From: Morella rubra
Taxonomy: Eukaryota; Streptophyta; Magnoliopsida; Fagales; Myricaceae
Length of the DNA: 64,000 bases
Direction of reading: 5' to 3'
NCBI GenBank assembly: GCA_003952965.2
Contig: CM025849.1
Span: 310,001-374,000 of the forward strand
Shown: positions 47,640 to 59,515 of the stretch, piece by piece
How the letters are laid out: each line of letters begins with the position of its first letter
Numbering within the stretch: the stretch's first letter is position 1
Translations under genes and position numbers: made by a program
The notes under the pieces: generated by a model
What the model was told of the DNA's origin: nothing
Database searches by the model: none
What the model saw: the letters and a program-made list of their open reading frames with translations, nothing else

Positions 47640-48282
47640 CATTGGCCAGGGTTAGAGGTAATGTTTTTACTATGTAGCTGGCAGCTTAATTAGTTCAAAT
47701 CCCTTAGTTGTCAGACTATAAATATACTGTTTCAAACCCTAGTGGCCTGGTTATCCTTTTCATTGTCTGATTATAATCGTGCTAAGTCCACGTCTCTAGT
47801 AATACTATATATATAATTACAAGGTACGTAGTGCATTCGCTAGCTGGTGGGTATATATATCTGAGTCTCCTATGCTTCATCAACGCTGACTTATATCAAG
47901 TAACTCATTGTACACTTTTTGTGGAGTGGAAACACATGACAGGGGGCTCATGAAGTCCATGATTAATTTGTGGTTTTACTCATTCCAAAAGAAAATGTAC
48001 GCTAGGCATGGGGCAAGGATTAATATTTTCATGTAGCTTGTCATGTACTTTAGAGCTGGCTCTGGATGATTCTAATTATGTCACTGCCTAGAATTAGTTT
48101 TGTGTTTAATTAAGGATTCACACTATTTACAAAAAAAAAAAAAAAAAAGGATTCCAGTTGTACGTACGTACTCTTTCTTATATGCTAGCTACTTGTTTTG
48201 CATATGTACGTACTTCGATCCCATTCAAACATTTCAACTGATCTATACACAAGTGTATATATACTCTTAGGCCGCGTGGATG
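47640..48282. other. Spacer of the inverted LOX duplication, left of the CACTA element
   Basis: AT-rich DNA with TA microsatellites and an A-run near 48130. CTATAAATATACTGTTTC followed by AAACCCTAGT around 47715 resembles a promoter-like phrase at 45985. No gene is recognised. Confidence 0.35.
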
Positions 48283-49360
48283 CACTACTAGAAAAGCGTT
48301 CGATCGTCGTTGCTGAAGCGATTGATCGCTTATATAAAGCGTCCGGGATTAGGACGGGTGGTTAAGCCTCCGCCTTCATCAACTTTGACTACACAGTCTT
48401 CTGATCTACAGCACCAGCTAGCAAAGGCAAGGATGAGATAGAAGCGATGAGAGCTGCTAGAGAAAAAGACTTGCAAGAATTTGCAAGAAGCAAGCTGAGA
48501 TGGAGGCCACGCTGAGGGACCATCGTGAGGAGCAGCGGGTGGAGCAAAAGCGCATCCGGTTGGAGCAAGAGGAGCGCATGAAAAGGAGCAAATGCGAAGC
48601 ACAGAGCAGCATTTACGGGCAGAAATATCGAAGGAACTGGAGAAGAAAATATCCTCTGTAATGGAGAAGAAAATGAGCGACATGTCAAAGCGACTATTCA
48701 GCCAGTTTGGGGGTTCAAAAAGTAGATGCATGTATATTGTAATAACTTTTTAATTATGTATTATTAAGATATTATTTTCGATTTAATTATGATCACTATA
48801 TGTTATTATTGATGTTTATTAATGTGAGTATTGTATTATTATTATAAAATGTACGTGTTATATAATATTTTCCATTTATTATTTAAAAAAAAAAAAAATC
48901 ATTCTCTCACCACTGTTCGATCGGCATATTCAGCGATCGATCGGTTGTTGTTCAACCAATCGATCATCCAATACTACCCGATCGGTTCATAAATCAATGT
49001 TACATCACTGAATTAAACCCGATCGTCCATGGCATAACGATTGATCGTGATACTTTAGTGATCGATCGTTATATAAAGCGTCCGATCGTCGTTGAATCGA
49101 TAAACGTGCGATCGTTTAATGTGTCAATCAATCACCAGAACATAATCGATCGATCGTCAATACGTATCGATCGATCGTTTTCCATCGAATCACTTTGTTT
49201 TCAATATCAATCTCTCAATGAGGGGTTTCACAAGTACATCGTGACACTCATTCGCTACGGAGCTCGTGACAAAATATTTCGTCACTAATACTTTTAGTGA
49301 CGAAATTTTGACTTTTAGTGACAATTTTTTTGTCACTAAAAATCAATTTTTTTTGTAGTG
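48283..49360. mobile_element. Non-autonomous CACTA (En/Spm) transposon, 1078 bp, with 3-bp target duplication
   Basis: The ends are CACTACTAGAAAAGCG on the left and, as reverse complement on the right, CACTACAAAAAAAATTG. ATG flanks both (48280-48282 and 49361-49363), the 3-bp duplication of CACTA elements. The subterminal parts are packed with CGATCG/GATCGT motifs, especially 48900-49190, resembling TNPA-type binding arrays. 48425-48730 retains a lysine/glutamate-rich coiled-coil end (SSVMEKKMSDMSKRLF) like that of CACTA accessory proteins. No transposase is present, so movement would depend on an autonomous partner. Confidence 0.92.
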
Positions 49361-49414
49361 ATGCCAGGAGTAGTACTGATCCTCATTTCGATATGAGTGC
49401 ATTTCTATTCTCAC

Positions 49415-51470
49415 GTGTTAATTTTGCATTATACATGACATCTTGGATACTATCAAATGTTATCTCATTATTGATATATATAAACACACACAGAAAATTC
49501 AATCATAAATTTGGCAAAAGATACTCTACTTGATACTCAGGTACGGTATTATTGCTAATTTGGCTGCAATTAAATTTCAGATTGCAGTTGCCAGCTCACA
49601 AAGTCGCAACAGATTGGAATAATTCAGAGATAGTCATCACAATGACGCAAGAATGGCTTTATGTATATATATAGTTTTTCTTATTATTTGCAAATTAAAA
49701 AGAATATTCATGCACTAGCGTTCAATATTCTTCGGTAAGAAGTGTTGACTTAGGTATTCTAATTTCTCTCTTCTCTCTCTCTCTCTCTTGTCTCTCTCTC
49801 TATCTCTCTTCTCTCATCTCGTTCTCTCTTCTAAATATATATATATATATATATATATATGATATTGTGGCTTGAGGAATCCGTGAGCCAGAGAAGTGCA
49901 AAATAAAGTGGTCGGATAAGATGTCATGTCATGTTCGATCGCATGCCACTCTTTTAGCGTGCCATTATGTTCACTTTGAAAACATGATCCCGAAATATAT
50001 ATGACCCAAATCATAAATCTGGGAAGCACATGGGTCGGATAATAGTGACACACCACACATACAAAATAACAGACAGGAATCAAAGTTTGGTTTCTTCTTA
50101 TCCACTAGTGTATATATATATATATATATATACTAGCTTTGCATATATTAATGCCATGAGATCCTAAATACAAGAGGGAAATGGCTGCTAGCTCATGAGC
50201 ACATGCATAAGGATCCTCCTAAAACCCACAAAAACAAAAACAACAAACATCAATATCTGGTTGGAGCAAAACCAAGGACAGTATCAGCTGTACCAATATA
50301 TGTCAATATTGGTCCAGCTTGTAACTTTCGAAATGGACATCATTATCAGAGACGATAAGCCCTCTTATGGATCGAACGTCACATTTCAGACGACTATGAG
50401 TGGCCAAATTTTGATTTCTGGCCAACTGGGAACGAGTACTACTTCAATTTGTGGGTGATTGCTGATCATACAAGAGCACCAAAAGCCACCACCAATTAAA
50501 TATTGTACTTTTTACTTTTTCGGCATGATCAAGGTTTTGGAGTACCTGGGCCCCCTCGCCCACTAGCTGATCACTTTAATCCCACTAATTAATTCCTCTT
50601 ACACTAATTATGAAGCTGTATACTGACATCAACTAATTAATAACTTCATAAGATTAATTAGTTGAACCACAGCTTAAAAACTTATAAAACGTTATCAGAT
50701 ATGTTTGTTATAAGTTGAAAAAGACTCGCTTGTAAAATTAATCATTCAGACTAATTAAACTTTTGCGTATTAAAGACGTTTGGGGTCTGCAGATTTTGGA
50801 GGGCTAGCTAAGGCATGGAATCCACATGCAACATTGGAAACCTTAGGGGCCGGGGGCCGGCGTGCTGTAGGGTTTGTTTAGACTGTTCAGCCTTCCTTAA
50901 CCAAAAAGGAGAATATATAGTTATAAAAAAAAAAAAAACGTTTAACTTTCTCGAGCTGTACTAAGTTGAAACGTGCAATATATATTAGAGCTTAAGGTTC
51001 TCATGATATTTTCTGTACTATATATAAATATCTTTCACTGTTTTTTTCGCTCGACACAAATTTACCTTAATGAAAAAGAAAGAAAAAGGTTGTCTTCATC
51101 ATACCTAACAGTCTTCCTCCTTTTCGAGAAAAACGGGAAAAGCATGCAGTACTGTACTGGGTCAAATGCTCTAAGGAACTTTTAAGGTTAATTATACAAA
51201 TTAATGAGAATTCCACGTCAGAAACCCTAGATAGTTATATGACGCGTGAGAAATTGTGCTCATGAAAGAGAACGTATGGCCCATGAGTTAAACAGAGATA
51301 AAACAGAATAAACAATGAATCAACCTACGACACTGAAATTAATAGGTAGGGCCGGGCAGATACAACTTATAATATTGTTAATTTGCTTCATAGGACAAAT
51401 AAAAGTACTTCTTTAGTTGTTTGTTTTCTTCACAAAAATTGCTAATCCAAACGCGAAACAAATAAAGTAT
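49415..51470 (+). repeat. Inverted copy of the LOX upstream region (arm 2)
   Basis: Mirror of 45400-47490 (see that entry for paired blocks). In this orientation it is the promoter side of the plus-strand LOX pseudogene at 52690. It includes TC and TA microsatellites around 49765-49860 and 50110-50132. A further direct copy lies at 54720-56120. Confidence 0.85.
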
Positions 51471-52305
51471 CCTTTAATTTGAGACTATCTGCTTTTGACA
51501 TAGTGGAAAACCTGATTTAGACATTAAACAAGACCGTGAGGCGGATGAATAGGTGCATATCATTTCCTTTGAAAAACTATAACAATTTTAAAACAAATCT
51601 TAAAATAGTCTTCTCTAGATCTTACAAATACTTAAAAACAATCGACCAAAATAAATACCCAATCCAGAAAGAGAGAGACAATTTTCAGGCATGGGTCCAG
51701 CTTCAGCTTGAATTTTTCTTTATCCTGATCTTTTTAAATTTGAAAGCCTCTTCAACCTTATCTTCTTAAAGTATAACTTCAACTATTATTGATCTTTTGC
51801 TGCATTAGTCAAGAGTCACGTCGAACCTGCTGGTAGAGGCCCTACATTTAGTACTATGAAAAATGGGCCTAGATAGTACTGGGCCCATTTCAAATATCAT
51901 GAACGTTCGTAAATCTATTCTGTTATAGGTGTGGGAAACTGGGCCATACAGGACCCAAACCTGGAGGAAAGCTGAGGGCATGGAAGGGCGCCGTCAAACA
52001 ATCCCTTGAGGCGCCAGCAGACGGACAGCAGTGGACAGGCCCACTGCAACAGATCGCCCTCAGCATAAGAACCCAAAACCTTACCCTACTCGTCTTTACA
52101 AAACCCCAACCTGACTGATTTTGATGAAGATAACCTTTTTAATTTTGGCGGCTGGATCTCTGCTCATGATGAACGAGCATTCGACTATATGTATGCATAA
52201 TAATGCTTAGAAATCAATCGACACGTAAATGGAAACAGTAAAACTTGTCAGACAACGTTGGGTGTCGCAGATCATATAAAAAATGATATTTTGTCCTTTT
52301 GAGTA
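51471..52305. other. Unassigned DNA in place of LOX pseudogene exons 1-4
   Basis: By position this should hold the first exons of the inverted LOX copy, but no PLAT or early catalytic sequence is recognisable. Part of it (51840-52080) is GC-richer and unlike its neighbours, and may belong to an inserted repeat. No gene is recognised. Confidence 0.35.
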
Positions 52306-52680
52306 CCCCCCTTGCTGGAAACAATGGCTGCTGTCCGTGCTGTGGAATTGGCGTTGGAAAGGCGCTGGACGCATGTCCTCTTTGAATCTGATTCCAAGCT
52401 TCTGTGCGATGACTTAGCTTCTGAGCTCCCCCCTTGCTGGAAAGTGGAGGCGATGATTTCTTCCCTCCGCCAATCCTTCAAAGCCCAGTCTGCGTGGGCT
52501 CTTCACTGGGTGCCGCGGAGACTCAATCAACAAGCTCATTTACTAGCTCACTGGGCAGCTCGTTTGAAGATTTCTGGTTTTAGGGATTCAAGTTGTATTC
52601 CGCTTTCTATTTTGTCTTGCGACCTGAACGCTTTGTTTCGTTAGTTGTCTTTGTTTTAATGAATTGCCTTTACTGAGCCC
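52306..52680 (+). mobile_element. LINE fragment: RNase H domain and 3' end
   Basis: The plus-strand frame 52312-52644 reads AAVRAVELALERRWTHVLFE followed by SDSKLL, and later WVPRRLNQQAHLLAHWAA, the core and tail of the RNase H domain carried by plant L1 elements. About 110 residues remain. No poly(A) or target duplication was found. CCCCCCTTGCTGGAAA occurs both at the left junction (52306-52321) and inside (52428-52443), which hints at a template-switch or microhomology junction. Confidence 0.75.
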
Positions 52681-52689
52681 AGCTGATTT

Positions 52690-54720
52690 CAAGTACGTAT
52701 CTCTCTTATTATCTATCTCTTTCTCTGTCTCTGCGTGTCTCTCTTCTGTGAATATGAATCTTCTTTTGTAGGAGATAAGTTTGCATGATTCAAGGATGAA
52801 GAATTTTCTCGGGAAACTCTTGCTGTTCTTAACCCATTTAGCATACAACTAGTTAAGGTGGGTATTCTACCTGGGTCTAGTCCAAAAAGAGGATAGGGGG
52901 GAAAAAAAGGACCTGAAAAGCATCCCCCTTTGTGAACGCACCTTTGCATAAACCTGCGGAAGGAGCTTCATTCAGGAAGTTTATGTGAATACCGACAAAT
53001 CTAGAATGAATAGCAAGCAATTAGAGAAAAGAAAGGGAAAAAGAAAAATATTGCAAGCTAGTTCTGCTTGTTAAAAGTCCCCCCTTCAAGTACTTTTGAT
53101 TAGCTATGAAATAATGGCTTAAATGCTTGTTTTATTCAGTACGAAAGTTCCTTTCTGATGTCATGATAACTGTTATGCCTTTTAATTCAGGAGTGGCCAT
53201 TAAAAAGTATGCTCGATTCTAAGGTCTATGGTGCCCCTGAATCTTTGATCACAACAGAACTAGTGGAACGCGAGGTCGGAGGCATTGTGACTGTCAAAGA
53301 GGTAATGTGAAGCCTATATCTCACCTGAATTTTTACATTATGGGAAAGGAAAATGTTATGCCAATCTTCCACTTAGAAAGAAAAAAGAAAGAAAGAGGCC
53401 AATCTTCCTCTAAATTCTGATTGTCTACCAGAGACTGCACAGAAGCTTCTTTGCCATTTAATCTAGTAAAAAATTATTGCAGTAGTTGTTCTAGGGAATT
53501 ATCTTATTTAATTTTGCTTATGCATTTACCAAGAAGATAGAAAGTCTATTAAAAATGGGGCTTTAGGGAGGGATCGTCAATGTCTAAACATTGACATAAA
53601 AGAAATCTTCAGAAGAGAAAAGAGCTCCTTCCTGTTCCTTTGCATATTTTTACTTGACTATTTAGGAAAAAAGCAGCGCCAAGTAGTACTGAACTCTCTT
53701 CATATGCAATTCACTAAAATGGTTGAAGAATGAGCTGTCCTCTGATTTCTGTGGTTGCACGCATCCAATCTTATAGGCTTATACATCCTGAGGACTCACT
53801 GCTGTACAGAGCCATACATAATTGCAGCTAATCGACAATTAGGTGCAATGCATCCAATCTTATAAGTCTTTTACATCCTCATTTCAGATACACCATGGAA
53901 GGCAATACTAACACTCGGGGAAGAATCCTTGGTTCGGGTGGAAATATTGAAAGCTGTTTCTCACAGGGCAAGTACTCTGCTGAGTTCAGATCTGCTACTT
54001 ATGACCAGCTCTGGCTGTTCAACCTGGAAAGCTTACCAGGAGACCTGATTAGAAGGTATGATCCACATGATAAAATGAATCTAATTAAGATTGTTAACTC
54101 GGTTTACTACTGGTTCCAAAAGCACAAGCCCTATGTAGATCGATGTATCGATGCCTTCTTACATGTCCATTCAGCTGCTCCTTGATAGCTAGTGCAATCC
54201 TAAAACTGCAACATGCTTTGCAATGAGACCCTCGATGGAACTTCTAACCACATCTTACAGACAACTTTTCAGGGCCGGGGATGGCAGTTACGAATCCAAC
54301 AGCTGAGCATGGCCTAAGGCTAATAATAGAAGACTACCCTTTCGCCAATGATGGTCTCATCCTTTGGATGCACTGAAGCAATGGGTGAGTGAATACGTGA
54401 ATCATTATTACCCAAAATCTTCTCTTGTCCAGTCTGACGGGGAGCTGCAAGCTTGGTGGACTGATGTTCGAACAAAAGGTCACGCAGACAAGATGGATGA
54501 GGCATGGTGGCCTGTCCTGGAAACCACAGAAAATCTGGCCTACAATACTCGAACCAACATGCCAACTGAGAGTCCATGCAAAGATGAATTTTAAAAGTTC
54601 TTGATGAAACCCGAAGATGAACTGCTAAAGTGCTTCCCTTCACAGATTCAAGCAACCACCGTCATTTCTTTTTTGAATGCACAATCATGTCACTCACCAG
54701 ACGAGGAGTATATTGGTATC
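52690..54720 (+). pseudogene. Lipoxygenase pseudogene (inverted partial copy)
   Basis: Plus-strand copy of the LOX gene at 39963-45078, starting in the intron equivalent to LOX intron 4. 52772-52857 matches exon 5 (FKDEEFSRETLAVLNPFSIQ) with a TGA in place of the Trp codon. 53191-53301 matches exon 6 intact (EWPLKSMLDSKVYGAPESLI). Exon 7, with part of the iron site, is missing. About 53790-54055 matches exon 8 with an internal repeat of the CATCCAATCTTATA phrase. 54270-54720 matches the start and middle of exon 9 ([18 protein letters not shown]) with shifts and stops, and then ends abruptly. Exons 1-4 are absent. The copy cannot make an enzyme. Confidence 0.92.
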
Positions 54721-56120
54721 AAATGTTAATTTTGCATTATGATCATATAATTGGGTACCAAATGTCATCTCGTTATTGATGATATATATACACAGAAAAT
54801 TCAATAATAATAGATTATTCTGATGCTAATTATTAGCCCAATATTAACAATAATTGAAGAACTGTTGAGTAGACAAAATTAATTGAGAGCTGAAAAAATA
54901 ATATATATCCACCACAACAAACCAACCCTACATTTGGGTCTCTAAAATTGAAAATTTTAAAAAAAAAAATATACACAACAACCTAACCCTAGCTAGATTG
55001 GAATAATTCAGAGATCAAGAATCATCACAATGACGCAAGAATGGCGTTATATATATATATATATATATAGTTTTTCTTATTATTTCCTAAAAATAATATT
55101 CATGCACTATATATACTAGTGCATGTGTCAATATTCTTAGATGGTAAGAAGTGTTGACTTTATAGGTATATATACGAGATGTACTGATACATTGATTAAT
55201 TGTCTCCACACGCATATTTTTGTACATGTATATAATATGTTTCTCGCCCAGCATGAGAAAAGTATTTTTTTTCGTCTACTTGTATATATATATATATACA
55301 AAAATCATTAATCTGAGCAGCTAGCACGTGATTACAAAATAACAGGAATCGAATTTTGAATCCTTCTTATCCACTAGTATGTATATATTATCCGCTAGTA
55401 TATATATATATACCATTTGCATATATGTAATGTGACGAGATGCTAATTACAAGAGGGAAATGGCCGCTAGCTCATGAGCACATGGATAAGGATAATTATT
55501 TATCCTGAGTAAGGATAATTGTTTGTCTACCTGCTTGGTCTCGTTTGGACCCTGCCTGTCGCTTGGGCCGAGTATACATTTGACTCTATCAAAGTATATA
55601 TATATATATATATATATATGACATCAACTTAATATCTAATTTATAAGTTCACAAACTTGATCATAATTGTTGAAATAAGAGAAAAGACAGAGAATGAAAA
55701 ATATTTTGTATATTTGAGGTATGTATAAACTATACAATGACCCGTCCTTTTATAAGAGTAGGGAGAGAGCTATATAGAATAATCAGAATCAATAGAATAA
55801 TTATAAATTATAATTTGATCACAAATCACAATCTTTTTAATATGAGAATATCTTCCTGATTCAAGAAGATCATAGAAGATATATTTCCATGATCTTTCGG
55901 AAGCAGAAAGCTATAGTCAATATACTAACAATAATTAATGAACGTTTATACTCAAGTTTCTTTGTGCGATCATGAATGAGATCTCAAGTACTTAAATAAA
56001 GAAAAAACAGAATAAACAGTGAAGCAATGACCTGTACGTCGACATTGAAATTGATATGTACAGCTAGGTGACAGAACATGAGATACAACTTATAATATTA
56101 ATATTAATTGTTTGCGAATT
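54721..56120 (+). repeat. Third copy of the LOX upstream region, direct to arm 2
   Basis: 54720-55510 aligns with about 49415-50200. Shared phrases include TTAATTTTGCATTAT, TCACAATGACGCAAGAATGG, AAGAAGTGTTGACTT and AAGAGGGAAATGGC. 55940-56110 aligns with 51240-51400 (AGATACAACTTATAATATT). The middle part is shortened or replaced. It directly follows the broken end of the LOX pseudogene, so a second tandem LOX unit may have begun here and lost its gene body. Confidence 0.8.
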
Positions 56121-56129
56121 CCTAAGAGG

Positions 56130-56909
56130 ACACAATAATATTATTTTTGGTGGTTAGATTATGGCCTTTCCGATGGTCTTCGGTGTGCATGGCATCTATG
56201 GTGGGACTCTTCTCCTTCCAATGACCAGATCTGGCCCAGAACGGAGGCAACTACCCAACCTCTTTTGCTTCTCTCCCAGCTGTTTTGAGCGTTTTTTGGA
56301 GGACTCGATCTGCCCCGCCGTGCTTTGCCCCCTGGCGGTCTACTCTTTCTCAGTTTGTCCTCTCCTTTCCGGTGTGTGTGGGCCATGCATGGCCACGGGC
56401 GCGTGTGCCGCCTCTGTGCACGACGTTTTTGATTTCTGCCGCTCCTGGTTACCGCCCTTTTGTGTCACTTATAACTGTCTCTCCTCCTCCCCTTAGTGCA
56501 GCCAGTATTAGCATGAAGATATCTTGAAGGAGTCGGATCGTTGCTCTGCTCGCCCTTCCTCTAGCGGAAGCCGCCATTGCCTTGTGCGATGGTCGTGTTG
56601 TGTCTCATCTTTGTGACCAGTTTGTGTTTGTCTTGTGTGCTGGCTCTTGTGGCCAGTTTGTGTTTGTTCTGTGTGTCGGCCTTTATGGCTAGCTTGTTGT
56701 TCTGGTGTTTGGTTAACGACACTTGTGGCTGTTGGTAGTTCTGACTGTTTAGTCCGGTTTGGATCCTGGATCTTTGGATCCAGCTTATTGTAGGGTCTTT
56801 AGGTCCGTTTAGGTTTTTTGTTAGCCTTCTAGTTGTTTTTATGTTTTATACTGGCTGTAACTTTCTCGAATATTAATATACTATTTCATTTGCCTAGAAA
56901 AAAAAAAAC
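56130..56909 (+). mobile_element. Poly(A)-ended retroelement fragment (probably LINE 3' end)
   Basis: This GC- and T-rich block is unlike its AT-rich surroundings. It ends in a 3' UTR-like stretch and an A-run at 56898-56908. It has an open stretch (56161-56496) with no recognised domain. Phrases such as TGTGGCCAGTTTGTGTTTG recur in the tail. The left end is not defined and no target duplication was found. Confidence 0.55.
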
Positions 56910-57170
56910 ACCTGTACCTGTCAGGATGATTAATCAACTAACATCTTAAAATCTCCAAATGGCAGAATAATATACAAGAAATAACCTTTTGATGCCCTCC
57001 TCAGAAAACCTTACACTTTCCCAACCCATACAATCGAAATGGAAACTCAATTCCAAAAGACAAAGTCGAACACTTGAAAACAAAATATATTAAAGGGAAA
57101 AAGAGCAAAATAACCCAATTTAACTGCCATTATCCCACACAAAACATACACCAAAAAAACCAAATTCAAC
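56910..57170 (+). repeat. Copy of the LOX 3' flank
   Basis: CACCTGTACCTGTCAGGATG followed by ATTAATCAACTAACATCT matches the reverse complement of about 39775-39820, downstream of the LOX gene. This is the expected downstream flank of the plus-strand LOX copy, so the duplicated unit originally extended to here. The similarity beyond about 56960 is weak. Confidence 0.7.
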
Positions 57171-57202
57171 AATCAACACAGAGAGAAACCAAGACCTCTC
57201 TT

Positions 57203-58553
57203 TTTTTCGCTGAATAAACTCATGATATTAAGGGAAACGAGAAACAGAACATATGTCACAGCACCAATATGCTCGGGGATACAAGAAAGCAAAAGACAAC
57301 CAAAATGACACGAACTAGCAGCCCATTTAGCTAGTAAATGAGCCAACCTATTATAATGATGGGGACCCACGCAATCTTCCACTACAAAAAACCTCCAAGC
57401 ACAGCCCTGATACTCTCCACCAAAGAAGCAATAGCCCAGCATGTAGGCCTTCCAGAAGAAAGAACCTCCTTACACAGAACAAGAGCATCACACTCGAAAA
57501 CCACCCGAGGTCACCCTTGCTGCCTCGCAAGAGCCACAACTGCCTCCAAAGGCAACGCCTCACCAACCAAAGGATCCATAACAGCAAATCGTTCCGTGTA
57601 TGGCATACAGAGGGAACTGTGAGAATCTCGAATTGAGATAACTATGTAAGATCCATGAGAATGGATAGCCACATCTGAATTAACTTTCAACAAATTGGCC
57701 ATAGGAGGCTGCCACCGCACTTGAGAACCCTGCCTCACCAACTTCAATGCCCCATACTGCTTCCGAAAATCTCTGCCTCACCATAGAGATTAGCTCCCCT
57801 ATGTCCAACACTGTATCCCCATGGACCAGCTTGTTGCGAAAGAACCAGAGGCTATCCAAAACTATAGCCGCATTAAGGAAAAAAGAACATAGAAGGTCAG
57901 CATTGATGTTGAAAGCTCTATCCACATGAATCACAGCATCAATCATCTCTGCAGGAGATGAAAAACTCAGAGAATCCATCTAAACCGCCCAAGATGATTC
58001 TTGCCAAGCGATGCACGCGATGCTGCAGTAAACCAATAAATGGAGAGAGTCTTCGGGGCTGCTTGCAAAACGGACAAAGAAACCCCTCTGCCTCCTCACA
58101 ATGGAGACGCCTCCCCAAAGCTCCCTTAGTTTTCAGCACTCCAGTTGCCACCTTCCACAACATTAATTTTAAGCGATTTTGCAACTTGAATTTCCAAAGC
58201 TTGGACCACGAACCAGGTTCTAAAAGCGGAATTGCAAGAGCCCGACGAGATTGTTTAGCCATGACTAGAGACTTCACTGAGAAGCAACCAGTACTATCCT
58301 TAGTCCAAATCCACCTATCCTCTGCTGACTCCCTCGGAACTTGCAACCGAAGGACCTCCCCAGATGACTGATCAGAAAACAAACTCCTAATCAACGGTTC
58401 ATTCCACCTCGCCACGTCATCCAGCACTAAATCCCGAACCACCTGGATATCCGGATCAACCACTGCCCCCACTCGCCAAGACCTCTCTATTGGGCTACTA
58501 TACCGCTGAAATCTCCAAAGTCCCTGCACAAGATTGGGTTGGTGCTCATTCAC
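57203..58553 (-). mobile_element. 5'-truncated LINE, minus strand, zf-RVT and RNase H region
   Basis: On the minus strand, 58553-57939 encodes a post-RT region (KLWKFKLQNRLKLMLWKVAT, CPFCKQ finger of zf-RVT). 57979-57680 encodes LDSLWFFRNKLVHG. 57747-57511 starts RNase H (LLKVNSDVAI). 57442-57173 ends it (NRLAHLLAKWAASS). Several frame changes separate them. A short A-run (complement of 57203-57209) may be the tail. The reverse transcriptase itself is absent. It is not the same family as the LINE at 5.2-8.2 kb. Confidence 0.82.
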
Positions 58554-58559
58554 CTCTGG

Positions 58560-59515
58560 TCAGAATTCACTGCTGGGTTCGTCGGTTCCTTCCCACCACC
58601 AGATTGGTGCTCGTTCTCCTTCTCGGATCCACGGGAGTCAGGCAGTAGTATTAATTGGCCGGTGGCATAGAGATTAGAAAATCAGATTCTTTTTCACTTC
58701 GATATACACATTAAGAGTCCTAATCTCAAGCCTCTCAGGGCAAGTACATTACAATAACAAAAAATGATTAAATTTCTCTCCTTTTCAAATTAGCATACAT
58801 AATGAAAACGTAGATTTCATATTCTAATTACTTACCCCCAAAATAAAAAAGATTTTATGTTCGAATCTCTTGCGTGAATGATGAACTTGGATGGCATGAA
58901 GAATCGAGAGAGAAAACGAGCAACCCCCGAGGGTGGCGAGCAAGCCGAGGAATACTCCAATCTTTTTCGCTGGCAAACGGCAAAGGTTTTTGCTTAAATC
59001 GCGACATGTGGAAGAGATTTTTGCGTGTTCTTTTTCATGTATGGCATTATAAATGACAAAGAGAGTTGTCCTGAACATATAAAAACATCTCAGCTAGAGA
59101 TTGAACCAAGACAAACTCTGAACTGGGATGCTGGAAGTAGCAAGCAAAGCGAGATGTAACAACTTATAAATGGAGTACTTTTCGTTTAGTAATTTTTATA
59201 AATATACATGTATGGCTCTATAATACATAGATGTACTACAAAGAATGAAATGTAGAATATATCCTAAGACCTGTTCCTATAAAGAATCAAAAAATGGGCA
59301 ATCGTAATGCAAGAATCATTGCAGAGTATACTTGCAGAAAAACTGTCACCTCAAGTTGTTGTCCACGATTGCCGCTCCAATGAACCATCATTGCCCCGAG
59401 AGCATCGCTTTTTGGTTTCCGGAGGCTCAGATCGAGGGATTTGCCAAAAAGATCTCTATTTTTCAGCGGAGGATCCTGTTATCATGTAATGTGGATAGAA
59501 GCTTTCTGCATGAAA
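58560..59515. other. Intergenic DNA and O-fucosyltransferase 3' UTR
   Basis: No gene recognised. The right part (about 59270-59515) is probably the 3' UTR of the leftward-transcribed glycosyltransferase gene. Confidence 0.35.

Noticed and set aside
49058-49288. 76-codon frame rich in Arg/Ile/Ser
   Set aside because: It is created by the CGATCG repeats in the CACTA subterminal region and is not protein-like.
56161-56496. 111-codon cysteine-rich frame as a possible new gene
   Set aside because: It lies in a poly(A)-ended retroelement fragment, has no signal of splicing, and belongs to no recognised family.
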